Assembly (NCBI GenBank): GCA_009363875.1
Contig: CM018682.1
Location: forward strand, 67,416,031-67,480,030
Direction of reading: 5' to 3'
Source of the DNA: Mikania micrantha
Lineage: Eukaryota; Streptophyta; Magnoliopsida; Asterales; Asteraceae
DNA length: 64,000 nt
Shown in pieces: positions 43,901 to 54,530 of this stretch. The notes below the pieces were generated by a model. The model did not search any database. It was not told where the DNA came from and worked only from the letters and a program-made list of their open reading frames with translations. Numbering within the stretch: position 1 is the stretch's first letter; every line of letters begins with the position of its first letter. A program made the position numbers and the translations under genes.

Positions 43901-45402
43901 GAGCTGGAACTTCAAAAGCTTTGGTCACTCAGGAGACGGACTCTTATGATTGGAATGATCAAGTGCAGAAGTTGGAGATGAATTTGAGTCATGCTTTCAT
44001 GGCAGAGATAGACAAAAAGTTTTTTGAGGTAACTGAACACTTATGCTCATCTGCATGCATTGAAAAGGTTTTAAATGACGAAAAACTTAATGAGATAATA
44101 ATGAAATAGGTAACCGCATTAAAATAATTTAACTCATAATTTCATAAAAATGAGGCCATTTTTAAAAGAAAACTTGATGCTGAGACACTTGATATTCAAA
44201 ACCTAAAAGAACTATTAAGTGATTAGGAATCTCACTATCATGTTGCCAAGAGAAGAATAGATGAAATAATCTTAGAGTTAAATCAAGTTAAAACTAAGTT
44301 ATCAAAAACCAAAATCACTATTGTGAAAAATGATTATTCAAGTAATTTTGTTGCTGGCATGATCAATGCACAATATCATGGCAAGAGAATAACCGGTTTT
44401 GGTTATAGCAAGGTTGAACTTCCTTTTAATCATAATTACTCTAGCATGCCTAAACTCAAAAAATCTGTTGATGACTTAATCTCAAAGTTAGATTTGGACA
44501 TGAATTCTTAGTTGATTCTAACAAACCTGTTTCTCTCACAATTGATCCTGAATTAAAAGATGTGAACTATTCTAATGATTCTGAGATATGTGCATAAAAA
44601 TTGAGTACTTCAAATCAGGTTGATGAGCAGGTGGAACGAAGTTCTAGGAAGAGTATAGATTATTATGTTGTGTTGAACAATTTAAAGTATTTAGTTTCTA
44701 AAATTGACTATGTTGGAAATTTTCAGACAATTAGTATTAAACCTAATGAAATTATTAAAAATTTCAAGACTAAATCTGTAACATATGCTAAAGATGTTGA
44801 AAACAATTTAGTTTTGAAAACAGATGTTCCTCATTTAAAGGAAAAAATAAAACAAATTATGTTCCACAATCAGTGAAGAGACAAGTTCAAACTTAAATCC
44901 GAACTGTGAACCTTATGTTCCAAATGGGTCTTTGGAACAAGTCTCTACAAGTTCAGTTCCTGGTTCCAGTGATTGTGAAGTGAAACACTTTGATTTTTAT
45001 AAATTTGATCAAAAGGTATTTTGTTATGCATGCGGAGACCCGGACATATTGACAGACACTGTCTGCACAGACCAACTGAGTTCTTCTATGGGAAGAATCA
45101 AAAGGTCACACCTAAGGCTAGACCAATCAGTAAGCCAAAGAGGATTGAGCAATCCTCCAAGCCTAAGGTGAAAAAGGCAAAGAAAAATCAGAATCAGCAT
45201 GCTGCCAGATCTAATAAGACAAAGCAGAATCAAAACGGTTTCCAACAACAAAAGAAAACTAAAATTTCTGAATCTGAAATTAAAACATCTTGGAAAAGGA
45301 AATCACCAATGAAACCAACTGACTATGGTAGAGTGAACAACCCAATTGGCCCATTCAAAGATAACTCCAGGGTGCCTAAATCTGTAAAGATTTGGGTATA
45401 AG
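43901..45402 (+). pseudogene. E13 extended gag tail (coiled coil, basic region)
   Basis: Blocks 43921-44109, 44323-44511, 44601-44876 and 45021-45401 follow the zinc knuckle. Motifs: Glu/Lys-rich helical runs ('IDEIILELNQVKTKLSKTKI'), 'ITGFGYSKVELPFNHNY', and a Cys-rich 'CYACGDPDILTDTVC' near 45024 that overlaps a frame change and looks like a second, damaged knuckle. Then comes a Lys/Gln-rich tail. The layout matches the enlarged gag of SIRE elements. Confidence 0.65.
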
Positions 45403-45454
45403 TTTATCATTAAATTTTTGTGAATCATGCAGGGACGGCCAAATAAGTTTAAAA

Positions 45455-45570
45455 AATTTTGGTATGTAGATAGTGGTTGCTCCCGACACATGGCAGGAAA
45501 TTTCTCCCAATTGCATGAAGTTACACCATTTAATGGAGGATATGTTTCGTTTGCTTGAGATAAAGGAAGC
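45455..45570 (+). pseudogene. E13 aspartic protease
   Basis: 'FWYVDSGCSRHMAGNFSQL' at about 45460-45515 holds the D-S-G active site. 'GGYVSFA' is followed by a stop (TGA) where most relatives continue. It processes the polyprotein in intact elements. Confidence 0.75.
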
Positions 45571-45579
45571 AAGATCAGC

Positions 45580-46500
45580 ATGAAGGGCATGATGACTAAT
45601 GGCACTTTAAGTTTTGAAGATGTCTATTATGTAAAGGAACTCAACCATAGCCTGTTAAGTGTTTCTCAGATCTGCGACAAAACTTTTTCTACACACTTCA
45701 CCAACAAAGAGTATTTGATTCTGAAACCTAGTTTTGTGATACGTGAGAAGTGGATTCTAATGAGAACACCATGGATCAACAATGCCTACATCATCAACAT
45801 GAACTCAGATTCATTTACAGAAAATACTTGTCTGTTTTCAAAGGCTTTAGAAAGTGACTGTTTTTCATGGCATAGTCGGTTGGGTCATGTCAACTTGGAG
45901 AATCTCAACAGATTGGAAAAGGAGATCATGTTATTGGGCTTCCATCAAAAGATTTCTCTACCATTAAGAAATGTTTCTCTTGTGCCAAAGGAAAGCAACA
46001 TAATAGACCACACAAGCCCAAGCTATTCAACACAATATTTTCCATTTTGCATCTTCTTCCCATGGATCTCTTCGGTCTCATCAATGTCATGAGCATATTG
46101 AAGAAGTCGTATTGTCTTGTGGTTACAGATGATTTCTCCATATTTACTTGAGTCTTCTTCCTAGCCAAGAAATAAGATGTTGCTGAGATTTTGAATAACT
46201 TAATCACCTTGATAGAAAACCAAACAAATCTGAAAGTAAAGGCGATTAAAACAGACAATGGCACATAATTCAGAAATCAATCTCTCATCATCTTTTTTTA
46301 TGAAAAAGGGTTAGCTCAAAAGTACAGTGCAACATGAACACCTTAGCAAAATGGAGTAGCTGAGAGATATAACATAACATAACACTGAATGAGGCTGCCA
46401 GAACCATGTTGTCATAGTCAAAGTTGACAATCTTCTTCTAAACAGAAGCTGTTAACACAACATGTTATGTTTAGAATAGAGCCCTATTGAAAAAACGCCA
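45580..46500 (+). pseudogene. E13 pre-integrase and integrase
   Basis: 45580-46092 is open: 'TLSFEDVYYVKELNHSLLSV', 'CFSWHSRLGHVNLENLNRL' (pre-integrase), then a frame change. Integrase: 'YCLVVTDDFSIFT*VFF' (first Asp, stop after it), 'IKTDNGT*FRN' (second Asp, stop) and 'NGVAERYNITLNEAARTML' (Glu). All three acidic residues are still encoded, but four or more stops interrupt. Confidence 0.75.
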
Positions 46501-46514
46501 TCAGAAGACCCCTA

Positions 46515-47310
46515 ATGAGATATTATTCGATCAGAAGCCTAAAGTTGATCAGTTCAAATCGTTTGGTCACTTCAAATCGTCTAATTATAAAGCAGCCGAA
46601 TGTTATTATGTGGGCTACTCTACTAAGAAAGCTATGTATTGAGTATACAACAAGAAGACATGGCAGATTGTGGAATCCTACTACATTAACTGGCAAGAAA
46701 TGAATCGTACAGATGTAGGAACAGTTCCAAACTGGTTGTTCCAATATGATTGTACCTTTAAGCCATTTAATGTTTCGTATGAGTGTGCAGGCACAACTGA
46801 ACCTAATAATAACTACTACAAAAGTGACGACATAAAGTACAGGGTTGATTATGTTCTATGTGATCCAAATCTTCTGAGTGTCGACCCTCCCAGAATGTAC
46901 CAAAGAATCCAAGTCACTGAAATTCTCCCATAGAATCCAGAAACTTCTCAGACATCAGAAACTCCACAAACAGATCACACATCTCAATATTCAAAACATA
47001 ATTTCACTAATTCATTGTTCCCAGACAACATACCTATAGATCATTATGTGTATCATGATGAAGGACCGAGGGAGACTGTTCCTGATAACAATGTCCGCTA
47101 CTCCACTAAAGAAAAACTCACTCACATAAGCAATCTACTTGACAACTTGGCAGAGGAGGAGATACCCACTTCATCTATCAACAAGAATCATCCAGTGGAG
47201 AACCTCATTGGGCAACTTTCTCAAGGAGTTCTTACTAGAAGCATATTAATTACTACTCAGACTGCGTCAACTGATGTAGCTCTTCCACGCAACCAATGAT
47301 GTTCTCCAAA
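46515..47310 (+). pseudogene. E13 IN-RT linker region
   Basis: Open blocks 46670-46933 and 47015-47299 with Asn/Asp/Pro-rich sequence. The second ends with 'KNHPVENLIGQLSQGVLTRS', the conserved lead-in to RVT_2 that E1 also has ('NHPIDQILGDLNKG'). No separate function. Confidence 0.7.
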
Positions 47311-47479
47311 AGCTTATGTAGTTGATGTAGTTACACCATTTAAGATGGCCTTAAAGGTGGAACCAAATGTTCCTCAATCTAGCTAGATTCCATTAAGGCC
47401 ATCTTGATATTCTTTGGTTCCACTTGCAAAGTAGGAGGAGTTGATGTAGTTCCAAAAGCTGAAAGTGTGGAATCTGGTG

Positions 47480-48290
47480 CCACTACCCAAAGGAAAGCTG
47501 CCAATTGGCACTAGATGGGTGTTCATGAACAAAAGGGATGATACAGGTGTCATCATCATAAACATGGCATGTCTAGTAGTTTAGGGCTTCAACGAGCAAG
47601 AAGGAATTGACTACGAAGAAGTCTTCGTTGCAAAACTTGAGGCGATTCGTATCTTTTTGGACTATGCCTCATACATGAACTTCACTGTATATCATATGGA
47701 TGTAAAGATAGCCTTCTTGTATGGCCAGGTCAAAGAACATATTTATGTATGTCAACCTCCTGGATTCGAGGATCCACAGCACCCAGACCATGTCTACAAG
47801 TTAAACAAAGCCTTGTATGGTCTTCATCAACCACCTCATGCTTGGTATGCTACACTCACCGATCAGCTTTTAGCAAATGGATATACACGTGGAGCCATTT
47901 ATCAGACACTCTTCATTCTAAAAGATAAGGGAAACTTAATTCTTGTTCACGTCTATGTTGATGATATCATTTTTGGATCCACAAGTTCGGTCTTGTGTAA
48001 GGGATTTGAAGCTGTGATGAAGAAAAAGTTTGCGATGAGTGCAATGGGGGAGATGGTCATCTTCCTATATCTTCAGGTAAAGCAAGATCAAAGGGGGGTG
48101 ACCATTCATCAAAAAAAGTATATAACTGACATACTCATGAAATTCAATATGTTGGATGCTAAGCCTGCTTCCACACCTATGGTTGCACGTCCTGCCTTAA
48201 CATCGGATTTTGATGGAGAAGACGTTGATTAGCATCTCTACAGATCAATGATTGGTTCACTGATGTATCTCATAGCAAGAAAACGTGACA
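47480..48290 (+). pseudogene. E13 reverse transcriptase
   Basis: 'LPIGTRWVFMNKRDDTG' leads in and a stop follows at 47581 ('ACLVV*GFNEQEGIDYEE'). The frame 47657-48232 is then open: 'YHMDVKIAFLYGQVKEHIYV', 'KLNKALYGLHQPPHAWYATL' and the catalytic 'VYVDDIIFGST' (YVDD at 47954-47965). It ends at 48230-48232 in 'GEDVD*HLYRSMIGSLMYL'. The catalytic centre is intact within a 191-residue open block. Confidence 0.85.
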
Positions 48291-48499
48291 TTATTTTCTC
48301 AGTGTGTCAGAGTGAGATATCAAGCTAATCTGAAGACATATCACCTGATTGTTGTCAAGAAAATTTTTTGTTACCTTGTTGGCAAACCCTGACTCGGTTT
48401 GTGGTATCCTGAAAATTCTAAATTTACATCTTATGTTTATTCTCACAATGATTTTGATGGATGAAATTTAGAAAGGAAGTGAACCACACATGGATGTCA

Positions 48500-48902
48500 A
48501 TATCTAGGACATCGCCTTGGCTCATGGCAATGCAAGAAGCAGATAACTTTATCCACATCTACTTCTAAGGATGAATATGTTGCTGCATCATGTTGTTGAC
48601 CTCAAATTATTTGGATACAGCATCAGCTTTTGGATTATGGTTTAAATTTTCTTGTCTCTCTTATTTATAGGGATAATGAAGCAGCCCTTTAGATCATCAT
48701 GAATCCGGTACAACACTCCAAAACTAAGCATCTTGATATGCAGATTCACTTTATTCGTGACTGTTTCAAACAAAAGCTCATCCATCTTGAAAATGTTCAC
48801 ACAGATGACAATCTTGCAGATCTTTTCACTAAACCGTTCGACACATATCACTTCCACCACTTGCTCTCATCACTCAAACTAATAATAACCACATGTTTGT
48901 AA
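48500..48902 (+). pseudogene. E13 RNase H
   Basis: 'STSKDEYVAASCC*PQIIW', 'YRDNEAAL*IIMNPVQHSK', 'TKHLDMQIHFIRDCFKQKL' and 'DDNLADLFTKPFDTYHF' in order, ending at 48902. It degrades the RNA strand during cDNA synthesis. Stops lie at 48597-48599 and 48690-48692. Confidence 0.8.
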
Positions 48903-49320
48903 ATACGTTAAAATTGTGTTTTTATTTTTAATAATTTTCATTTTTAGCACAAATTTAGGAGGAGAAAATTACAAAAAGACTTTAACTTTTAACCATTGAG
49001 TCAGTTAAAGAAAATTATAAAAAAAGAGATTTTAAAATTTTGATTCAGTGTGCAAATTTAGGGGTAGCAAAACACAAAGATTTTTTTTTTGTTTTAATAT
49101 TTCAGTCAATCATAAAGAAAAATCACAAAAAGTTTTTAATGGAAAATCAAATAAAGTGGATCAACGCAAAGTGAAATGATTTCTGATAATCAAAAATTCG
49201 TTATCTTAATATAATTTTGCAAGAAAAACAACTTTAAATAAATATAGATCATCAAAGCATAAACACATGTTTTTCACTATGAAGATTAGAGTCAAAAAGA
49301 CTAAATGAATAAACAAGAAG
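48903..49320 (+). other. E13 3' noncoding remnant
   Basis: AT-rich, with AAATTTAGGAGGAGAAAA near 48953 as a possible polypurine tract. The matching 3' LTR (TGTAGAGCC) is not found before 49320, so it is deleted or lies beyond E14. Confidence 0.5.
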
Positions 49321-50059
49321 TGTCACACCCCGAGCCGGCGGGTTGGATCGACTTCCCCGTCAAGCGGAAGGTTCCCGGGGCGTGATATTGTGAGTGATAA
49401 TCGTGATGATCAGATTGTTTACATAGCATCAATATTGAGAATAACTAAAGCACAATTAACATTAAACTAGGATTACAAAGTTAAATTACAACTGTCATCA
49501 TGTGATAATTTAACTAAGTAAACCTATCAAAAGAATCAATTGTTTACTATCTTGTAACTGCACAAGATATCAAAAGTCATTCACAGCGTTCATCAAAACA
49601 TGTGCTTCTCAAGAATCTACTAGGTCCTCTAACTGGGCATCCTAGCATGCATTCCTTAGCCTTAGCTTAATCATGTACGTCACCTGAGAAAGCATGTAAG
49701 AAAACAAAGTCAACACAATAGTTGGTGAGTTCATATAGTTTAGTAGTTTGAAAAATAGCTTTAGCAAACCTTTTCGGTAACAACCTTAACCTCATTAACA
49801 TCACCTGTAATATCCGATTCGGTATGCTTATATATAGGGCATATGTAGGGTCAAACTTACCGCCCTCCCAGCCATCGCCCCACCACATACTAAATCACAT
49901 ATGACATTGTTGTTAATGATAATTAAGCATTTTACCTACATCCCAACCCAGTCTTCATCATAGATTTAGCGTACTGTTTAACAGTTTACATGTTTTTAGC
50001 ATTCACATAGCTCGGCCTTTAGGTACACTGTATCAGGATAATAGCTTCACAAAATCGTA

Positions 50060-50350
50060 GTTTAGCATTCACAAATCTCATGCATGGGTACAAGCTTTGC
50101 TCTATCATAGTTTAGCATTCACGTTGCCCATGGTTAGATACAAGCTTTACTCTAGCATTGTTTAGCCATTACGTATCTAATGAATTGATTCTAGCTTTGC
50201 ATTAGCATAGTTTAGCATTCACGTATCTCATATATGTAGATACAAACTTTGCTTTAGCATACTTCAGCATTCACGTATCTCATGCATGAATACCAACTTT
50301 GCATTAGCATAGTTTGGCATTCACGTATCTCATGCATAGATACAAGCTTT
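50060..50350. repeat. About five copies of a ~58-bp unit
   Basis: The unit is TTTAGCATTCACGTATCTCA, then TGCATRGATACAAGCTTTGC and ATTAGCATAG. Copies start near 50060, 50110, 50160, 50215 and 50270 with a partial one at 50325. It is unique to this LTR within the window. Confidence 0.75.
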
Positions 50351-50389
50351 GCATTTAGCATGTAATCGTAGCTTGTAGCATTTAGCATC

Positions 50390-50612
50390 TAGTATTAGCA
50401 TATAGTTTGAGCATATAGTTCATAGCATTCGCATTAGCATATAGTTTAGCATGTAGCTTGTAGCATTAGCATATAGTTTAGCATGTTGCTTGTAGCATTA
50501 GCATATAGTTTAGCATGTAGCTTGTAGCATTAGCATTAGCATTAGCATATAGTTTAGCATGTAGCTTGTAGCATTAGCATTAGCATTAGCATATAGTTTA
50601 GCATGTAGCACT
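50390..50612. repeat. About five copies of a 32-50-bp unit
   Basis: The unit is AGCATATAGTTTAGCATG followed by TAGCTTGTAGCATT. Later copies gain extra AGCATT hexamers. High identity between copies suggests recent expansion. Confidence 0.85.
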
Positions 50613-51544
50613 TAGGTTAAAGTCTTTGCTTTTAGCTTTTAGAATAAGTGTAACAAGCATAAGCATTTATAAAACATTTCAATACTTGTTTAAAATGTAT
50701 AACATGCTTCTCAGTCCCGAGGTAAAACAAATTAGTTTTAAAAGGGACAAAGAACTCACCTTGTTGTTGTTGGGGTTGACTTAGCTTAAACGATAAATGC
50801 AAGCGCTCATTGTTTTCCATGTTATTGTTTTCACAATCCTGTATTGATTTCACGTTGTCTGTAACTTATAAGTATAAGTTGTATTGATTTACGTGCATGT
50901 ATGTGTTAGCCCTAGAGTTGGTTGACACTTGTGAGTCTCGGTCTTCATTCGGCCTTGATTTAATGGTTATAAATCACACTAAAACTCAATCAATTTAGAT
51001 TGAGTTTAGTATAGTCCATTATGTGTTATTGTTTGACTTGCTATGAATTTTATCATGATGTGTAACCTTGATACTAGTATAGTCTATAGCTACAATACTT
51101 AGGTTTTAGTTTAAAAGATTATAAAATCCTTTGCACCTTGTGAGAATGTGAATAGATTATCATGAATTTATCCTTGTGGAATTTGATGCTTTTAGGTATT
51201 GCATAATTTCCAATTTTATACCACCTTTGTAATAAATATTACAAATTTTCATGCAATATTTTATTTCAACCTATTGTTTAAGAAAAGTGTTAATTTTCTC
51301 TTGTCACGTGGGCCGAATAACATGTGTATGGGTCAATTCAGTGGGCCTTGGGTAAATCCAATCACTCTGGGCTGAATATGTCAATGTGGGCCGAATCCCT
51401 TGTGTCGAATAAGTTTAATTGGCTGAAGGGATACATCTTGGGCCAAAACAAAAGAAATTTTTGGGCCTATTCAAGTGTGGATCAGGTTATCCTCATGGTC
51501 GAGCAAGTGGGTCTAGACCGATAGAAATGGGTAGCATGGCTCGA

Positions 51545-52040
51545 CTTCCAGCGAACCTCGGTGTTCATTTGACAGAAGGTCCAGCCCTACTATGAGTTTG
51601 GCGAACCTAATGGTTTGTTCAAGTAAAGGTTCGGCTCTGGGTTAAGTTCAAAGCTCATAGGTTCGTGGATGATGGTTCGCCACCCATGGTTCGTCTACAC
51701 CAAGTTCGTAGGCTATGAGGTTCGCCTGATCATGCAGGTTCGGTGGTAGTGGTTGGTTCGTGGCACTTTGGTTCATCCAAGTGAGGGTTCGTCCAGGTTA
51801 AGGTTTGGCGAAACTCCAAGGTTCGGCCTTCTTGTTATTCGCAACCGCCTGATTCGTGAATCCTTGTTCTAAGTTCGTTTGAGTGAAGGTTCGGCCATGG
51901 TCCAGGTTTGCAGATTGCAGGTTCGGTGATGGTGGTTCACTGCTCACATGTTCGATAGGTAGAGGGTTCGGCCACGCCTTGTCCAGCATGATGGAGGTTC
52001 GGCTGGTCGAAGGTTCGGCAAGCTGCAACCTCACGAACCC
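51545..52040. repeat. E14 GGTTCGG array
   Basis: Roughly twenty GGTTCG words (GGTTCGGC, GGTTCGCC, GGTTCGTG), irregularly spaced. It lies between TATA (52440) and donor (50759), so in the predicted first exon, as GCCGAACC in sense. Confidence 0.75.
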
Positions 52041-52435
52041 TGTGTATCACCATCATCTTCGAGCTCCAATCTATTGTCTGGATGTTCCCATGGATCCCTC
52101 ATACTCTTGTTGATTCATTTTCTTCTGTGTAGTGTTTGAATGGAAGCTTAGAATCGGTTGGGTCATGGTTTTAAAATCGGTTAAAGGTGTGGTCGACCAA
52201 GGGTTGACAAAACCCTATTTTTTGTGATATTCTTAGCCAAAAACCTCGAGTTTGAGTGGATGAATCCTTAGATCAGTTGTACTTCTAGGTAGAGGAGGTC
52301 GAGAGATTCGTTTAGACACCAAGAACGCGAGATGTGGTTTGAAGCCTTGAATCTTAGAGAGAGAGAGAGTGAGAGAAACGGTTGGGAGTGTTTAGAGAGA
52401 GGGTGTAATAAATGAGAAAAATGGTTCATTTAGTC

Positions 52436-52443
52436 CTTATATA
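52436..52443 (-). promoter_or_regulatory. E14 LTR TATA box
   Basis: The minus strand reads CTCGGGGTATATAAGGACT, a good TATA box about 650 bases from the U3 end. It is conserved in E3. Confidence 0.7.
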
Positions 52444-53098
52444 CCCCGAGGGTGTTCGGGTTCGTTTCGGTTGCTCGTTTTTCGTCTCCGTTGCGTTTCC
52501 GAATCGTTACGCGTATTTTACGTACTTTTAATAAAAATGAATTTACTTTTATCTTTTAAAAGGTTATGATTCCTAATAAATGTTTTATATTTATTTTCTT
52601 TATTTTATTATCATTCGAGTCATTTTTCGTTTTAGTTTCGTCAGAAAGCGTCACCTTCGCGCGTATTCGTTCGAATCGTCACCCGAACGAACACGACGTA
52701 GGTTTCACTTTCTGATTCTTGTTTTCTACTTTTCAGTCATCATTTTAGAACGTTAAACCTTGAGATTTATTCGTACAGATTGTCACCTATACGAATAATT
52801 CGTCGATTTACCATTCTGTAACGACATCCGTTATGGTTTTGTTCTGTTTAACCTCGCATACGCTTATGCATAAAAGCATTAAATCAAGCATTTGCTTGTC
52901 AATTCAGTGTTGTCTGATGTGTTTCCGAATGTTAAACCGTGAAATTTAATCAGATTTCAGAAACAGTTGCATAATAGTTCTGTGTCAAGCATCACAATGT
53001 CAATGGCATACAATAGTTAACATAGTTTGTACCTGAGTTACTATGCAAGTTACTGTGCAGATCAATGTTCCGGTAACGTTTCCGGCACTGATGTTACA

Positions 53099-53132
53099 GT
53101 CTCCCCTTGTTAGAGAAATTTCGTCCCGAATT
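53099..53132 (-). other. E14 polypurine tract
   Basis: The minus strand reads GGGACGAAATTTCTCTAAC then AAGGGGAGAC next to the LTR TG. Plus-strand DNA priming site. Confidence 0.8.
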
Positions 53133-53985
53133 TTAAGAATCATTATTCGATACGGCTTCCTCTGTAAACAGTTGGGGATACTTGAACTTCATGTGATCTT
53201 CTCGTTCCCAAGTAAACTCGGGCCCACGCTTAGAGTTCCAACGAACCTTGACAATCGGGATGCGGCTTCGCCTCAGTTTCTTAACCTTACGATCCATAAT
53301 CTCCAAAGGTTCTTCGATAAAGTGTAGATGTTCGTCCAATTGAATTTCTTCAACTGGTATGACGAGCGATTCATCAACATGGCATTTCTTCAAGTTTGAG
53401 ACGTGAAACACGTCATGTACACCACTAAGTTCATCAGGTAACCTTAGTCTATACGCCAAATGACCAATGCCCTCGATGATCTCAAACGATCCCACGTATC
53501 GTGGTGCGAGTTTGCCTTTCTTTCCAAACCGGACTACGCCTTTCCATGGGTATACCTTTAACATGACACGGTCTTCCACTTGGAATTCCAACGGCTTGCG
53601 CCGTTTGTCGGCGTAGTTCTTTTTCCTGCTTCGTGTTGCTTGTAGCCGTTGTTGAATTTGAGCAATCTTTTTGGTAGTTTCTTGAATAATTTCTGGCCCA
53701 GTTATTCGATTATCTCCCACTTCAGACCAACAGATCGGCGATCGACATTTTCTACCATAAAGTGCCTCGAACGGTGCACATCAGATGCTACTATGATAAC
53801 TTTTGTTGTAGGAGAATTCGATTAGTGGTAAATGATAGTCCCAATTCCCACCAAAGTCTAAAACACATGTTCCCAGCATGTCCTCCAGTGTCTGTATAGC
53901 ATGTTCGCTCTGACCGTCCGTTTGTGGATGGTAGGCTGTACTCAGGCTTAAGTGTGTCCCTAGAGATTTCTGCAATGATTGCCAA
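53133..53985 (-). pseudogene. E14 integrase C-terminal half and chromodomain
   Basis: 'AYHPQTDGQSEHAIQTLEDM' (catalytic Glu; usual R-T changed to H-A) in 53975-53781. After a stop at 53781, 53720-53133 is open: 'YADKRRKPLEFQVEDRVMLK', 'RYVGSFEIIEGIGHLAYRL', 'HDVFHVSNLKKCHVDE', then the chromodomain-like tail 'EPLEIMDRKVKKLRRSRIP', 'VKVRWNSKRG' and 'FTWEREDHMK', ending at 53133. Chromodomains steer insertion to marked heterochromatin in this branch (family knowledge). Confidence 0.85.
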
Positions 53986-54530
53986 AACCTTGATGTGAAT
54001 CTGCTATCTCAATCAGAGATGATAGATAATGATAAACCGTGGCGTACCACTATCTTGTTGATGTAGATTTTTTCCAGTTTATCCATCGTTTAAGTCTCTC
54101 ACATTGGCAAGAAATGAGCAGATTTGGTTAGTCGATCAATAATAACCCAAATAGTGTCATCGGCACTAGAAGTGCGGGGTACCTTGGTGATAAAGTCCAT
54201 AGCTATTTGTTCCCACTTCCAAAGTGGAATCTCAGGCTGTTCTAGTAAACCTGACGGCTTCTGGTGTTCCGCCTTCACTTTGGCACACGTAAGGCATCGA
54301 CCAACATACTCGGCTATGTCTTTCTTCATACCCGGCCACCAATAAAATGTCTGTAAGTCTTGATACATTTTATCAGCACAGGGATGCACAAAGTACCTGG
54401 TCTTGTGTGCCTCATCAAAGTAAGCTTTCTCAATTCATCCACTGCAGGAATCCATACACGATCCTTGTAGTAGATGACTCCATCTGGTTTTGTATCAAAT
54501 TGCTTTTCTGCTCCACAATCCATTTCTTTC
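53986..54530 (-). pseudogene. E14 integrase N-terminal half
   Basis: 54389-54099 reads 'MHPCADKMYQDLQTFYWWPG', 'YVGRCLTCAKVKAEHQKPSG' (zinc region), 'IAMDFITKVPRT' (first Asp) and 'IDRLTKSAHFLP', then a stop. A frameshift near 54390 separates it from 54523-54400 ('VIYYKDRVWIPAVDELRKLT'). The second Asp region (about 54020-54030) is 'LSLSSLIEIAD'-like and frame-shifted. Confidence 0.75.

Larger units (their letters stand above)
41975..49320 (+). mobile_element. E13: SIRE-like Copia element lacking its 3' end
   Basis: LTR, PBS, leader repeat, gag with extended coiled-coil tail, protease, integrase, RT and RNase H in order over 7.3 kb. It ends 420 bases after RNase H where the E14 LTR begins. 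Every domain carries stops, but all are present. The gag tail motif 'GFGYSKVELPFNHNY' is the SIRE-type 'G-GY...P' signature (family knowledge). Confidence 0.9.
49684..50759 (-). promoter_or_regulatory. E14 LTR intron-like segment (1076 nt)
   Basis: In sense it opens ACAAG|GTGAGTTCTTTGTCCC at 50759 and closes GAACTCACCAAC, GTTGAC, TTTGTTTTCTTAC and ATGCTTTCTCAG at 49684, followed by GTGACGTACATG. It contains both tandem-repeat blocks of this LTR. Confidence 0.5.
49321..53098 (-). repeat. E14 3' LTR, type A (3778 bp)
   Basis: TGTCACACCCCGAGCC to CGGCACTGATGTTACA. It is the reference for the type-A LTRs because it sits beside its own pol and polypurine tract. It holds TATA, GGTTCGG array, donor, tandem repeats and acceptor, in that order in sense. 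Confidence 0.9.
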
